Assembly (NCBI GenBank): GCA_024279045.1
Contig: JAJRRZ010000101.1
Coordinates: 1 to 12,228 of the forward strand
Reading direction: 5' to 3'
DNA: 12,228 nucleotides
DNA from: Alphaproteobacteria bacterium
GTDB lineage: Bacteria > Pseudomonadota > Alphaproteobacteria > Rhizobiales > Aestuariivirgaceae
The translations under genes were made by a program, and so were the position numbers. Of the stretch, positions 1-7,246 are shown in pieces. The notes below the pieces were generated by a model, which was not told the origin of the DNA, searched no databases, and saw nothing but the letters and a program-made list of their open reading frames with translations. The first letter of the stretch is position 1. Every line of letters starts with the position of its first letter.

Positions 1-1803
1 CCGCCGTTCACCACCTCGACATTGCAGCAGGAGGCCTCGCGCAAGCTCGGCTTCTCGCCGCAGCGCACCATGCAGCTGGCGCAGAAGCTCTACGAAGGCG
101 TCGATCTCGGCGGCGAGACGGTGGGCCTTATCACCTACATGCGCACCGATGCCGTTACCATGTCGCCGGAGGGCATCGCCGCCGCCCGCCAGGCCATCGA
201 GGCCGGCTTCGGCCCACGCTACCTGCCAGCCAGCCCGCGCCAGTTCAAGACGAAGGTGCGCAACGCCCAGGAAGCGCACGAGGCCATCCGCCCCACCGAC
301 CCGGCACGCACGCCGGAAGACGTGAAGCGCTTCCTCGATGCCGACATGCTGCGCCTTTACGAGCTGATATGGAAGCGCACCCTGGCCAGCCAGATGACCG
401 CGGCGGAGTTCGAGCGCACCAGCGTGGACATCACCGCCACCACCAGCGCCGGGCAGACCTTCGGCCTGCGCGCCACGGGACAGGTGCAGAAATTCGACGG
501 ATTTCTCAAACTGTATCAGGAAGGCACCGATGATGAAGAGAAATCCGACGACGACAAGCTGTTGCCGGAGGTGAAACAGGGTGAACACCTGAATCCCCGC
601 AAGGTGGAGGCGAAACAGCATTTTACCGAGCCGCCGCCGCGCTACACGGAGGCCTCGCTGGTGAAGAAGCTGGAGGAGCTGGGCATTGGCCGCCCCTCCA
701 CCTATGCCGCCATTCTCAAGACCCTGCGCGACCGCGGCTACGTGAAGCTGGAGAAACGCCGCCTGCTGCCGGAAGACCGCGGACGCCTGGTTACCGCCTT
801 TCTGGAGAGCTTCTTCCCGCGCTACGTGGCCTATGATTTCACCGCCGATCTGGAAGACCATCTCGACCGCATCGCCCGTGGCGAGGAAAACTGGAAACAG
901 TTGCTGCGCGATTTCTGGACGGCCTTCCGCGAGGCGGTGGAAAGCGCGAAGACCGTGCGCATGAGCGAGGTGCTCGACGCACTGAACGAACATCTCGGCC
1001 CCTTCATCTTCCTCAAGGGGGCGGACGGACAGCCCGACCGCACCTGCCCCGCCTGCAAGAACGGCACTTTGTCATTGAAGCTGGGCAAGTTCGGCGCCTT
1101 CATCGGTTGCTCCAACTATCCCGAGTGCTCCTACACCCGCCCGTTGTCCGGCGAGGAAGGCGAAGATGCCGGCGCGCAGGCCGCCGAGCAGCCCGACCGC
1201 ATCCTGCTCGGCGATGATCCCGACAGCGGCCTGCCGGTCTACCTGTTCCCGAAAGGGCGCTTCGGCCCCTACGTGCAGCTTGGCGAACAGGAGAAGGGAT
1301 CGAAGGAAAAACCGAAGCGTGCCTCCGTGCCGAAGGGCATGGACGTGGCTGACGTCGATCTGGCGCTGGCCCTGCAACTGCTCGCCCTGCCGCGCGAGGT
1401 CGGCAAACACCCCGAAACAGGCGAGCCGATCCTCGCCAACATTGGCCGCTACGGCCCCTACGTGCAGCACAAGCGCACCTTCGCCAACCTGCCGAGCGTG
1501 GAGGATGTGTTCACCATCGGCATCAACCGCGCGGTGGATCTGATTGCGCAGAAGGAAGCGAAGAGCGGCAAGAAGATCATCAAGGAGCTGGGCGAACACC
1601 CCGATGGCGGCGTCATGGAAGTGCTGAACGGGCGCTACGGGCCTTATGTGAAGTGGAAACGCATCAACGCCACCATCCCGAAGGACATCGCCCCGGAAGA
1701 CATCACCCCGGAGCAGGCACTGGAGCTGATTGCCGCCAAACAGGCTGGCAAGGGCAAGAACAGAAAATCCACCACCAAACCCCGCAAGAAGGCCTCCGGA
1801 TAA
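1..1803 (+). CDS. topA: DNA topoisomerase I (type IA), 3' part
   Basis: Topoisomerase I relaxes negatively supercoiled DNA by passing one strand through a transient 5'-phosphotyrosyl break. The gene enters from the left edge in frame 1, so its start and the Toprim domain are missing; 600 codons remain, ending at TAA 1801-1803. The active-site motif GLITYMRTDA is present with the catalytic Tyr at window residue 46 (codon 136-138). The PPRYTEASLVKKLEELGIGRPSTY region that marks type IA enzymes follows near residue 207. One four-cysteine zinc ribbon lies at C349, C352, C370 and C376. After it come three repeats with a core (F/RY)GPYV at about residues 421, 483 and 545, then a Lys/Arg-rich tail. 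One zinc ribbon followed by GPYV repeats, rather than several zinc fingers, is the arrangement I associate with alphaproteobacterial TopA. The gene converges on the MerR-like gene, with a shared terminator between them. Confidence 0.97.
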   Translation, partial: PPFTTSTLQQEASRKLGFSPQRTMQLAQKLYEGVDLGGETVGLITYMRTDAVTMSPEGIAAARQAIEAGFGPRYLPASPRQFKTKVRNAQEAHEAIRPTDPARTPEDVKRFLDADMLRLYELIWKRTLASQMTAAEFERTSVDITATTSAGQTFGLRATGQVQKFDGFLKLYQEGTDDEEKSDDDKLLPEVKQGEHLNPRKVEAKQHFTEPPPRYTEASLVKKLEELGIGRPSTYAAILKTLRDRGYVKLEKRRLLPEDRGRLVTAFLESFFPRYVAYDFTADLEDHLDRIARGEENWKQLLRDFWTAFREAVESAKTVRMSEVLDALNEHLGPFIFLKGADGQPDRTCPACKNGTLSLKLGKFGAFIGCSNYPECSYTRPLSGEEGEDAGAQAAEQPDRILLGDDPDSGLPVYLFPKGRFGPYVQLGEQEKGSKEKPKRASVPKGMDVADVDLALALQLLALPREVGKHPETGEPILANIGRYGPYVQHKRTFANLPSVEDVFTIGINRAVDLIAQKEAKSGKKIIKELGEHPDGGVMEVLNGRYGPYVKWKRINATIPKDIAPEDITPEQALELIAAKQAGKGKNRKSTTKPRKKASG

Positions 1804-1858
1804 CAATAACCACCACATTGCGCCATGCCCGCGCATGCAGGCAGCCAGACAGCGCATT

Positions 1859-1923
1859 GTTTTCCCTGCAAAAAGCCTTGTGGCCGACAGTGCCGGCCAC
1901 AAGGCTTTTCTTCACGATCGACC
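1859..1923 (-). repeat. Dispersed palindromic intergenic element, copy 1
   Basis: Read on the minus strand, this stretch has the order GGTC-G-ATCGTGAA, then AAAAGCCTTGTGGC, the palindrome centre, GCCACAA, and CAGGGAAA. The same order recurs at 9226-9291. In the core, 1870-1902 and 9238-9270 agree at 29 of 33 positions. Both copies trail a gene in the same orientation (the MerR-like gene here, the rhomboid gene there). This copy has an intact palindrome that also forms the terminator annotated at 1871-1909. It may be a REP- or MITE-like family that doubles as a terminator; with two copies that is inference. Confidence 0.6.
1871..1909. terminator. Bidirectional rho-independent terminator between topA and the MerR-like gene
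   Basis: A 16-bp perfect stem (1871-1886 pairs with 1894-1909) encloses a 7-base loop. The stem starts AAAAGCC and ends GGCTTTT, so either strand gives a GC-rich hairpin followed by a U tract. It lies between convergent genes, 67 bp after the topA stop and 50 bp after the regulator stop, where a shared terminator is expected. Confidence 0.85.
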
Positions 1924-1959
1924 GGAAAATGCTCAAGTCTTCGGGCTCAGCCCCTGCCA

Positions 1960-2517
1960 TCATGCCCTATCGATAGCCTGCCGTGGTGTTTCACCAGCCA
2001 GCAGGTTCTTCAGCAAGGTGCGGGCTTCTTCCAGTTCGCGCAGGGCGCTGCGCAACTCCTCGCGCTGTGTGGCATCGAGGCCACCGGAAACTGAAGCGGC
2101 ACCCGCAACAGCAGATGAACCCGAAGACTTTTTCGCACCAACAGCGGGCCTTTCTTCGGTTGCAACCTCTGCAGCCGAAGCTGTAACAAGAGTGGACAAA
2201 GCCTGAGCCGCCGGTGCCGGTACCGCAGATACCCCGGCAACGGCCTCGCCGCGGCCTATGGCGATAACATGGGCGACACCATGCTCGCGCAGGATTTTCT
2301 GCACACCCTTGATGGTATAGCCATCATCATAAAGCAGTTTGCGAATTCCCTTGAGCAAATCTATGTCTTGCGGACGATAATACCGCCTTCCACCAGCCCT
2401 TTTCATGGGGCGTATCTGGGAAAATCGCGTCTCCCAGAAGCGCAGCACATGCTGCGGCACATCCAGTTCGTCTGCCGCCTCGCTGATGGTGCGGAAGGCT
2501 TCCGGATCTTTCTGCAT
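1960..2517 (-). CDS. MerR-family transcriptional regulator
   Basis: This is a predicted DNA-binding regulator of 185 residues. The N-terminal half is a MerR winged helix-turn-helix: the recognition region TISEAADELDVPQHVLRFWE is at about residues 10-29, and GGRRYYRPQDIDLL with the helix YTIKGVQKILREHG follows. The middle is an Ala/Ser-rich, low-complexity linker, and the last 35 residues form a charged helix likely to make the dimer coiled coil. No Cys or His cluster for metal binding is seen. The ATG at 2517 is preferred because GGGGAGGA lies 9 bases upstream and the homology begins just after it; a longer frame to 2589 has no such site. It lies downstream of ihfA on the same strand with a 189-bp gap. 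MerR genes after ihfA are common in Alphaproteobacteria. Its targets cannot be read from the sequence. Confidence 0.9.
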   Translation of the reverse strand: MQKDPEAFRTISEAADELDVPQHVLRFWETRFSQIRPMKRAGGRRYYRPQDIDLLKGIRKLLYDDGYTIKGVQKILREHGVAHVIAIGRGEAVAGVSAVPAPAAQALSTLVTASAAEVATEERPAVGAKKSSGSSAVAGAASVSGGLDATQREELRSALRELEEARTLLKNLLAGETPRQAIDRA

Positions 2518-2706
2518 GTCTACAGATCCTCCCCGCTTGCCCTGTAGTTCAGCCTCCCCGCCAGCGAATCTCTTACCGCATTTTGACACGCATTACCACC
2601 GCTTGCGCAGGCAGTTGCATGCAAGCACGGCGATTGAGCAGCGCACGGCCAACCAGGAGAAGGACAAGCAAGGCTGTATGAAACAGGCAGATGGAAGATC
2701 AGCGGA

Positions 2707-3009
2707 TCAGGACGGATCCTCGCCGTTGATGCGGGCCTTCATCTTCGGGCTGGCACGAAAGCCCGGCACCCGGCGCGGGGTGATGATGGCTTCCTTCTTC
2801 GTCCGCGGATTGCGGCCAATGCGGGCCTTCTTGTGATGGATTCGAAAGGTGCCGAAGGAAGAGAGCTTGACCAGCTCGTCCTTGTCCAGAGCTTCCATGA
2901 TCAGCTCCAGCACCTCGGTCACCAATTGGTGCGATTCGGCCCGCGAGAGTCCCACCCGCCGATGCACCGCCTCCGCCAGCGTGGCTCTGGTAACGGTATT
3001 CTTTTTCAT
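2707..3009 (-). CDS. ihfA: Integration host factor subunit alpha
   Basis: IHF-alpha pairs with IHF-beta to bind specific DNA sites and bend them sharply, serving as an architectural factor in transcription (including sigma-54 promoters), recombination and replication. The 100-residue length fits the family. The sequence begins TVTRATLAEAVHRRVGLSR, continues with VKLSSFGTFRIHHKKARIGRNPRT (beta-arm with the intercalating Pro in RNPRT) and ends ITPRRVPGFRASPKMKARIN. The alpha assignment, rather than HU or IHF-beta, rests on the fabH neighbourhood and the start TVTRATLAEAV. The ATG at 3009 has a G-rich ribosome site (GGGGGATGACGAG) directly before it; an in-frame ATG at 3042 adds only an unconserved leader. 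The gene is 500 bp downstream of fabH, so it probably has its own promoter. A sigma-54 promoter occurs elsewhere in this window, a promoter class that often needs IHF. Confidence 0.93.
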   Translation of the reverse strand: MKKNTVTRATLAEAVHRRVGLSRAESHQLVTEVLELIMEALDKDELVKLSSFGTFRIHHKKARIGRNPRTKKEAIITPRRVPGFRASPKMKARINGEDPS

Positions 3010-3509
3010 CTCGTCATCCCCCCGCGGACCGAAAGCCTGCAAGGCCTGTCATCAGACTCCGATGCCCCCGGCTGCCCCCACGCCCTTGCAAAATCTCCAG
3101 CACAAACGACAGCGCAAAAACCTGCTCACTCAGTCAGGAGCCATAGCTTCCGCACTCCCGAGACGGACCATTCATACAAAGGCTCAATGAAATGCAGGAT
3201 TAGAACACATATGTCGGTTACCTACCCGCATGGCAGACAGGAACCGCTTTCGCACGAACGCAAGAATACCGGATGACCGCATCATCCCTGTAACCGGGCA
3301 CACGGCACATCACGGATTTTCCAAATAACACCAGCCCCGGGCCTGTGAAAGCCCCCAGCCATGATATTTCGACGCAGGGCGCACGCCTTGCGCCTGCCGC
3401 TGCATTTTCCGTCACAAAGCAAAGATTGGCAACATGCTTCGTCAATCTGATTGAAGCTTTCGGGACGAGAGGACATTTTGTCGCATCCATGTCTTGCCAG
3501 ATGCGCCAT
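3010..3509. other. 500-bp non-coding stretch between fabH and ihfA
   Basis: I see no convincing gene here. It is the leader of ihfA on the minus strand and the trailer of fabH. Small inverted repeats are visible: GCTTC-gtc-AAT/ATT-GAAGC at 3436-3457 just after fabH, GCAGGGCGCA/TGCGCCTGC at 3374-3397 (one bulge), and GGATGA/TCATCC at 3271-3287. None has a T tract on the expected side, so none is called a terminator. No clear -35/-10 pair was found, although an ihfA promoter is expected here. A 75-codon minus-strand frame begins right after the fabH stop but lacks a ribosome site and any recognisable domain. Confidence 0.5.
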
Positions 3510-4484
3510 TTACAAACGCACCAGCGCCGCGCCCCAGGTGAATCCACCCCCCATGGCCTCCAGCAACAGCAAATCGCCCGGCGCGGCGCGGCCTGCGCGC
3601 ACCGTGGCATCCAGCGCCAACGGGATGGAGGCGGCGGAAGTATTGCCATGTTCGGCAATGGTCAGCATCACCTTTTCCGGCGCAATGCCCAACTTCCTGG
3701 CCGTGGCGTCGAGAATGCGCACGTTGGCCTGATGCGGCACGAACAGGTCGATATCCTGCGCGCGCACGCCGGCAGCGGCCATGACCTCCTCCATGGCCTC
3801 GGTGATGCGATTGACAGCATGCCGGAATACCTCCCTGCCCTGCATGCGCAATTTGCCCACCGTGCCGGTAGCGGAAGGGCCGCCATCGGTGAACAGCAGC
3901 TCGCGGTGGCGGCCCTCGGCGCGGGCCACCACATGCAGCACGCCGCGGTCGGCCACGCTGCCCTGCCCTTCCGCGGCGGACAGCACCACCGCCCCGGCGC
4001 CATCGCCAAACAGCACGCAGGTGGTGCGGTCGCTCCAGTCCAGCAAGCGGGTGAGCGTTTCCGCGCCGATGAGCAACACGTTGCGGGCCTGGCCGGAGCG
4101 GATGAGCGCATCGGCCACCGACAGGCCATAGATGAAGCCGGAACACACCGCCTGCAGGTCGAAGGCCATGGCGCCCGCCGGCACGCCGAGCTTGTCCTGC
4201 ACCGCGCAAGCAGTGGCGGGAAAGGTATTGTCCGGCGTGGTGGTGGCCACCAGCACGGTGTCGATGTCCGTCGGAACCAGCCCGGCGGCATCGAGCGCGG
4301 CGCGCGCGGCGTTCGTGGCCAGATCGGAGGTCAGCTCGCCTTCAGCCGCCACGTGGCGCTGGCGAATGCCGGTGCGGGTGCGGATCCATTCATCGGATGT
4401 ATCGACAATCCTTGCCAGATCGTCGTTGGTCAACACCTTTTCGGGCAGATACGAACCGGTGCCGTTAATAATGCTGCGGCGCAT
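3510..4484 (-). CDS. fabH: Beta-ketoacyl-ACP synthase III (FabH)
   Basis: FabH starts type II fatty-acid synthesis by condensing acetyl-CoA (or another primer) with malonyl-ACP in the cytoplasm. The product has 324 residues, the usual family length. The Cys-His-Asn triad is intact: C114 in AVCSGF, H250 in VPHQANVRI and N280 in HGNTSAASIP. The N-terminus (INGTGSYLPEKVLTNDDLA) and the C-terminal GGGFTWGAALVRL are typical. The ATG at 4484 is chosen because the conserved N-terminus begins immediately after it; AAGG about 10 bases upstream is a modest ribosome site. It follows plsX by 158 bp, and a GC-rich hairpin sits in that gap. plsX-fabH pairing couples phospholipid and fatty-acid initiation and is very widely conserved. 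Confidence 0.97.
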   Translation of the reverse strand: MRRSIINGTGSYLPEKVLTNDDLARIVDTSDEWIRTRTGIRQRHVAAEGELTSDLATNAARAALDAAGLVPTDIDTVLVATTTPDNTFPATACAVQDKLGVPAGAMAFDLQAVCSGFIYGLSVADALIRSGQARNVLLIGAETLTRLLDWSDRTTCVLFGDGAGAVVLSAAEGQGSVADRGVLHVVARAEGRHRELLFTDGGPSATGTVGKLRMQGREVFRHAVNRITEAMEEVMAAAGVRAQDIDLFVPHQANVRILDATARKLGIAPEKVMLTIAEHGNTSAASIPLALDATVRAGRAAPGDLLLLEAMGGGFTWGAALVRL

Positions 4485-4526
4485 GGATGTGTTGCCTTGA
4501 GAATTACCGGGAACATGTGAAAGACG

Positions 4527-4543
4527 CGCCGCGACAAGCGGCG
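4527..4543. other. GC-rich hairpin in the plsX-fabH gap
   Basis: CGCCGC and GCGGCG (4527-4532 and 4538-4543) form a perfect 6-bp stem with a 5-base loop. On the minus strand it is followed by GCGTCTTTC, a weak U tract. It could attenuate read-through from plsX into fabH, or simply be a stable leader structure. Evidence is limited to the fold. Confidence 0.35.
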
Positions 4544-4642
4544 TGAACCTGCCTGCTTTTGGCCGCGCGCAGCGGCGGCGTCAAGGGCGGGGATCGGACA
4601 ACACAGGGCAACAATGGCTGAGGAACAGCGGCGCAGCGCCAT

Positions 4643-5785
4643 TCAGGTGCCGGTGCGCACGGAATCGGCTTGCGTGGCGGAGGCCTGCCTCTGGCCGGTT
4701 CTCAGCAGTTCGCCCATCATCTTCTTGGCTGCCAGGTCATGGGCGATCTTGTCCATCAGGTCATGACGCGCCACCTCGCGGGCATGCTTCATGGCATTGG
4801 CGAAACCCAGCGCATCGGAGCCGCCGTGGCTTTTAACGACGATGCCGTTCAGGCCAAGGAAGATGCCGCCATTGCTGGCGCGCGGGTCGAGCTTCTCCTT
4901 CAGCCGCCGGAAAGCCCGGCGCGCCAGCAGCGCCCCCAGGCGGGTAAGAATGCTGGCGCGCAATTCCACCTTGAGAAATTGCGAAATCTGCCGGGCGGTG
5001 CCTTCCGCCGTCTTCAGCGCGATATTGCCGGTGAAGCCTTCCGTTACGAACACGTCCACCGTGCCGCGCGCGATATCGTCGCCCTCCACGAAGCCATGAT
5101 AGCGGATGGGCAACGCCGCATCGCGCAGAATGCGCCCGGCGCGGCGCACCTCCTCCACGCCCTTGATCTCCTCCACGCCGACGTTGAGCAGACCGACGGA
5201 GGGTTGTTCGACATGCAGCAGCGCGCGGGCCATGGCCTCGCCCATGATGGCGTAATCCACCAGCTGCTCCGCATCAGCGCCAATGGTGGCCCCCAGATCC
5301 AGCACGATGGAATGCCCGCGCATGGTCGGCCACAGCCCGGCAATGGCCGGACGCTTGATTCCTTCCATGGTCTTCAGCACGAAGACGCTCATGGCCATCA
5401 GCGCGCCGGTGTTGCCGGCGGATACGGCCGCCTGGGCTTGCCCCTGCTTCACCGCCTCCAGCGCCAGCCACATGGAGGACACGCGGCGCCCCTTGCGAAG
5501 CGCCTGGCTGGGTTTTTCATCCATGCGGATGGCGACATCGGCATGGCGCAGCTCGATGCGCGCGCGCAGATCCGCGCCGATGGGGCGCAGGCGCTCTTCC
5601 AGCAGAGGCAAGTCGCCTACCAGGATCACGCGCAGATCATCATGCGTGGCAAGGGCACGCAGCACACCGGGGATGGTCATCTCCACCCCGGCATCCCCTC
5701 CCATGGCGTCCACCGCCAATGTACAGCAAGCATTCAATGCCCCACCCCCCGCAACTGCATTCCGCGCCCGCACCATTGCACGCAT
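4643..5785 (-). CDS. plsX: Phosphate acyltransferase PlsX
   Basis: PlsX converts acyl-ACP and phosphate to acyl-phosphate, the donor used by PlsY to make lysophosphatidic acid; it works at the membrane surface. Family motifs are clear: LAVDAMGGDAG at the start, VSAGNTGALMAMSV, LLNVGVEEIKG, FVTEGFTGNIALKTAEG and LGLNGIVVKSHGGSDALGFANAM. From the ATG at 5785 the protein has 380 residues, longer than the usual 330-350, because about 20 residues precede the conserved core. A TTG at 5737 (giving 364 residues) has a much better ribosome site, GGGGGGTGGGG just upstream, and puts the start 11 codons before DAMGGD. I therefore regard 5737 as a serious alternative. rpmF, which lies between yceD and plsX in enterobacteria, is absent here, as is usual in Alphaproteobacteria. 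The gap to the DUF177 gene is about 138 bp. Confidence 0.95.
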   Translation of the reverse strand: MRAMVRARNAVAGGGALNACCTLAVDAMGGDAGVEMTIPGVLRALATHDDLRVILVGDLPLLEERLRPIGADLRARIELRHADVAIRMDEKPSQALRKGRRVSSMWLALEAVKQGQAQAAVSAGNTGALMAMSVFVLKTMEGIKRPAIAGLWPTMRGHSIVLDLGATIGADAEQLVDYAIMGEAMARALLHVEQPSVGLLNVGVEEIKGVEEVRRAGRILRDAALPIRYHGFVEGDDIARGTVDVFVTEGFTGNIALKTAEGTARQISQFLKVELRASILTRLGALLARRAFRRLKEKLDPRASNGGIFLGLNGIVVKSHGGSDALGFANAMKHAREVARHDLMDKIAHDLAAKKMMGELLRTGQRQASATQADSVRTGT

Positions 5786-5923
5786 GCCCAAGGCCTGGCC
5801 CAGGGCGGACTGACGGAAATCATCACGGCATTCCACCGCCCCAGCATACAGCACAACCCCTCGCCGGGGCAAAACACAACATGTCCGCCCCACGCGGCTT
5901 TCCCATGTGAGCCATGGATATCC

Positions 5924-6520
5924 TCAGGAATCCCTGTGCTTCAACACCTTCAATGCGGTAAAGGGATTTTCCCTGGTCTGCCCGTCATTGCCGGGGGCAT
6001 CGCTCTGCGTGCCCCCCACCTGCATGTCGACGAAATCAGTTCCCGGCTTCTTCGGCCACGGATCCAGCGACAGGGCCAGATATTCCGCCACCAGCTCGCC
6101 CAGGTCGATGATGCCATCGCGGATGATATCCGGCGCATCCGGGGTCTCGGCGTCCAGCTCCATCACCGGCGCCTCTTCAAGGGCGCGGGCCCGTGGCGAA
6201 CCGGCGGGCACGAACAGCCGCGCAATCTCCGCCTCCACCGTCGCCGGGAAGATGTCCAGCGTGCGCACGCATTCCTGATCCACCTCCGCCACCATGTGGC
6301 CGCGCACCATGAACCCGCCGCGCTTCTCCGGCATGATGCGCAAGGCCGCCCGCAACGAGCGGATGGCCGGCAACTTCATGCGCCCGGCCAGCGCCAGCAG
6401 TTCGGCCTTGCTGGCGGAGATCTCGCGCTCGACACCCTCGCCAATATCCTCCACCACCAGCGGACGGGAGAATTCCGGCGATGTCGCGTCGCCGCCGTTG
6501 CCATTGTTGCCGTTGTTCAT
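5924..6520 (-). CDS. DUF177 / YceD-family protein (23S rRNA accumulation)
   Basis: The product has 198 residues. It has the DUF177 signature: CVRTLDIFPATVEAEI at about residues 83-98, an acidic central segment, then GIIDLGELVAEYLALSLDPW and a C-terminal NPFTALKVLK. Bacterial and plant members are needed for normal 23S rRNA accumulation; the molecular activity is not firmly established. The two cysteines often seen in enterobacterial YceD are not both present: one Cys is visible, in ECVRTLD. The first 15 residues are Asn/Gly-rich and probably disordered. The start ATG overlaps the stop of the upstream chaperone gene (ATGA at 6517-6520), so translation is likely coupled. The neighbourhood (chaperone upstream, plsX downstream) is the common alphaproteobacterial one. 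Confidence 0.9.
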   Translation of the reverse strand: MNNGNNGNGGDATSPEFSRPLVVEDIGEGVEREISASKAELLALAGRMKLPAIRSLRAALRIMPEKRGGFMVRGHMVAEVDQECVRTLDIFPATVEAEIARLFVPAGSPRARALEEAPVMELDAETPDAPDIIRDGIIDLGELVAEYLALSLDPWPKKPGTDFVDMQVGGTQSDAPGNDGQTRENPFTALKVLKHRDS

Positions 6521-7143
6521 GACGGGCCTCGCTTCTCGTTTCCGCCGCAGGAGATGGCTGGCCAGCTCAGCTGGCCGGCGGCCAGATCATCCAGCGAATG
6601 GCGCGCCAGCACCGCATGCGCACGCATCACGTAATCGGCCAGCGCCGCCGCGCCAGGCACGGAGACGGCATCTTCCATGCCCGAGAAGATATTGCGCTCC
6701 AGCATGTCCCGCAATGCCTCGTGCGCGCCATGTTCGTCGGCGGGCAACAGGGCCAGTGCCGCGCGGCAATTCTTCGACTGACCATAGAACAGGGAGACGA
6801 GCTTTTCCATGCGTTTCGGCATGGCCGGATCACTCACCCCCACCTCGCGCAGGGCGGCATCCATGGAATCGAACATTGCCTCCTGCAGGGCGCGGGCCAG
6901 ATCGCGCGCGCGGCGCTCATCCGCCGGCACGCCACCGGCGGCAGCCTGCTCGCGCAGCGCCAGCAACCTGTCGAGCACGAGGATGACATGCAGGGCAATC
7001 ATCTGATAACGGCCCATGATGGTATCTGGCGCGCCCGGCGTGGTGTAGAATGCCGGTTGCCGCGCCTGCGCCACAATCGCCGCGTAGAGCGCTGCGGCAT
7101 CGGTTTCGCGGCCTTTCAGACGGCGCAACAACTGGCCGAACAT
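6517..7143 (-). CDS. Ubiquinol-cytochrome c chaperone family protein (CBP3-like)
   Basis: This 208-residue cytoplasmic protein belongs to the ubiquinol-cytochrome c chaperone (CBP3/UQCC1) family. In mitochondria the family helps make and assemble cytochrome b of complex III; the bacterial role is inferred from that. Family hallmarks are PAFYTTPGAPDTIMGRYQMIALHVILVLDRL (about residues 29-59), the helical LARALQEAMFDSMDAALREVGVSD, and MPKRMEKLVSLFYG. The ATG at 7143 is chosen for its strong ribosome site (GGGAGAAGG 4 bases upstream) and because the earlier in-frame ATG at 7371 would run through the divergent promoter region and into bamE. It is the first gene of the minus-strand cluster and overlaps the DUF177 gene by 4 bases. 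The same pair next to divergent bamE is, to my knowledge, typical of Alphaproteobacteria. Confidence 0.9.
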   Translation of the reverse strand: MFGQLLRRLKGRETDAAALYAAIVAQARQPAFYTTPGAPDTIMGRYQMIALHVILVLDRLLALREQAAAGGVPADERRARDLARALQEAMFDSMDAALREVGVSDPAMPKRMEKLVSLFYGQSKNCRAALALLPADEHGAHEALRDMLERNIFSGMEDAVSVPGAAALADYVMRAHAVLARHSLDDLAAGQLSWPAISCGGNEKRGPS

Positions 7144-7246
7144 TTGCCTTCTCCCGCGCGATGGTGCATGCACTTGCAAGCACCCTTGTTGCACTTGTTG
7201 CAAATGTCCGAATTCGTCAGCTACCCGAACCCGGAGCACTTCAGCA
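7144..7246. promoter_or_regulatory. Divergent promoter region of the chaperone operon and bamE
   Basis: The 103-bp gap must hold promoters for both directions. It contains several small palindromes: GTGCATGCAC at 7164-7173, GGTGC/GCACC flanking it (7163-7184), and TTGCA-N5-TGCAA at 7189-7203. These look like possible operators. No hexamer pair with good spacing was found, so promoter elements are not assigned. Confidence 0.4.

Noticed and set aside
3282..3509. A 75-codon minus-strand frame whose ATG directly follows the fabH stop
   Set aside because: Coupled translation is conceivable and it has several cysteines, but there is no ribosome site, no domain, and the composition looks like spacer.
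3345..4520. A 391-codon plus-strand frame over fabH
   Set aside because: Antisense to fabH, whose catalytic triad is intact; its composition is that of a shadow frame.
6560..6576. GGCCAGCT-C-AGCTGGCC palindrome near the 3' end of the chaperone gene
   Set aside because: It lies in coding sequence (GQLSWPA), the loop is too tight for a stable hairpin, and there is no T tract.
4670..6634. A 654-codon open frame on the plus strand across plsX, the DUF177 gene and the chaperone gene
   Set aside because: It is antisense to three well-supported genes, has low-complexity His/Arg/Gln-rich composition typical of high-GC shadow frames, and shows no domain.
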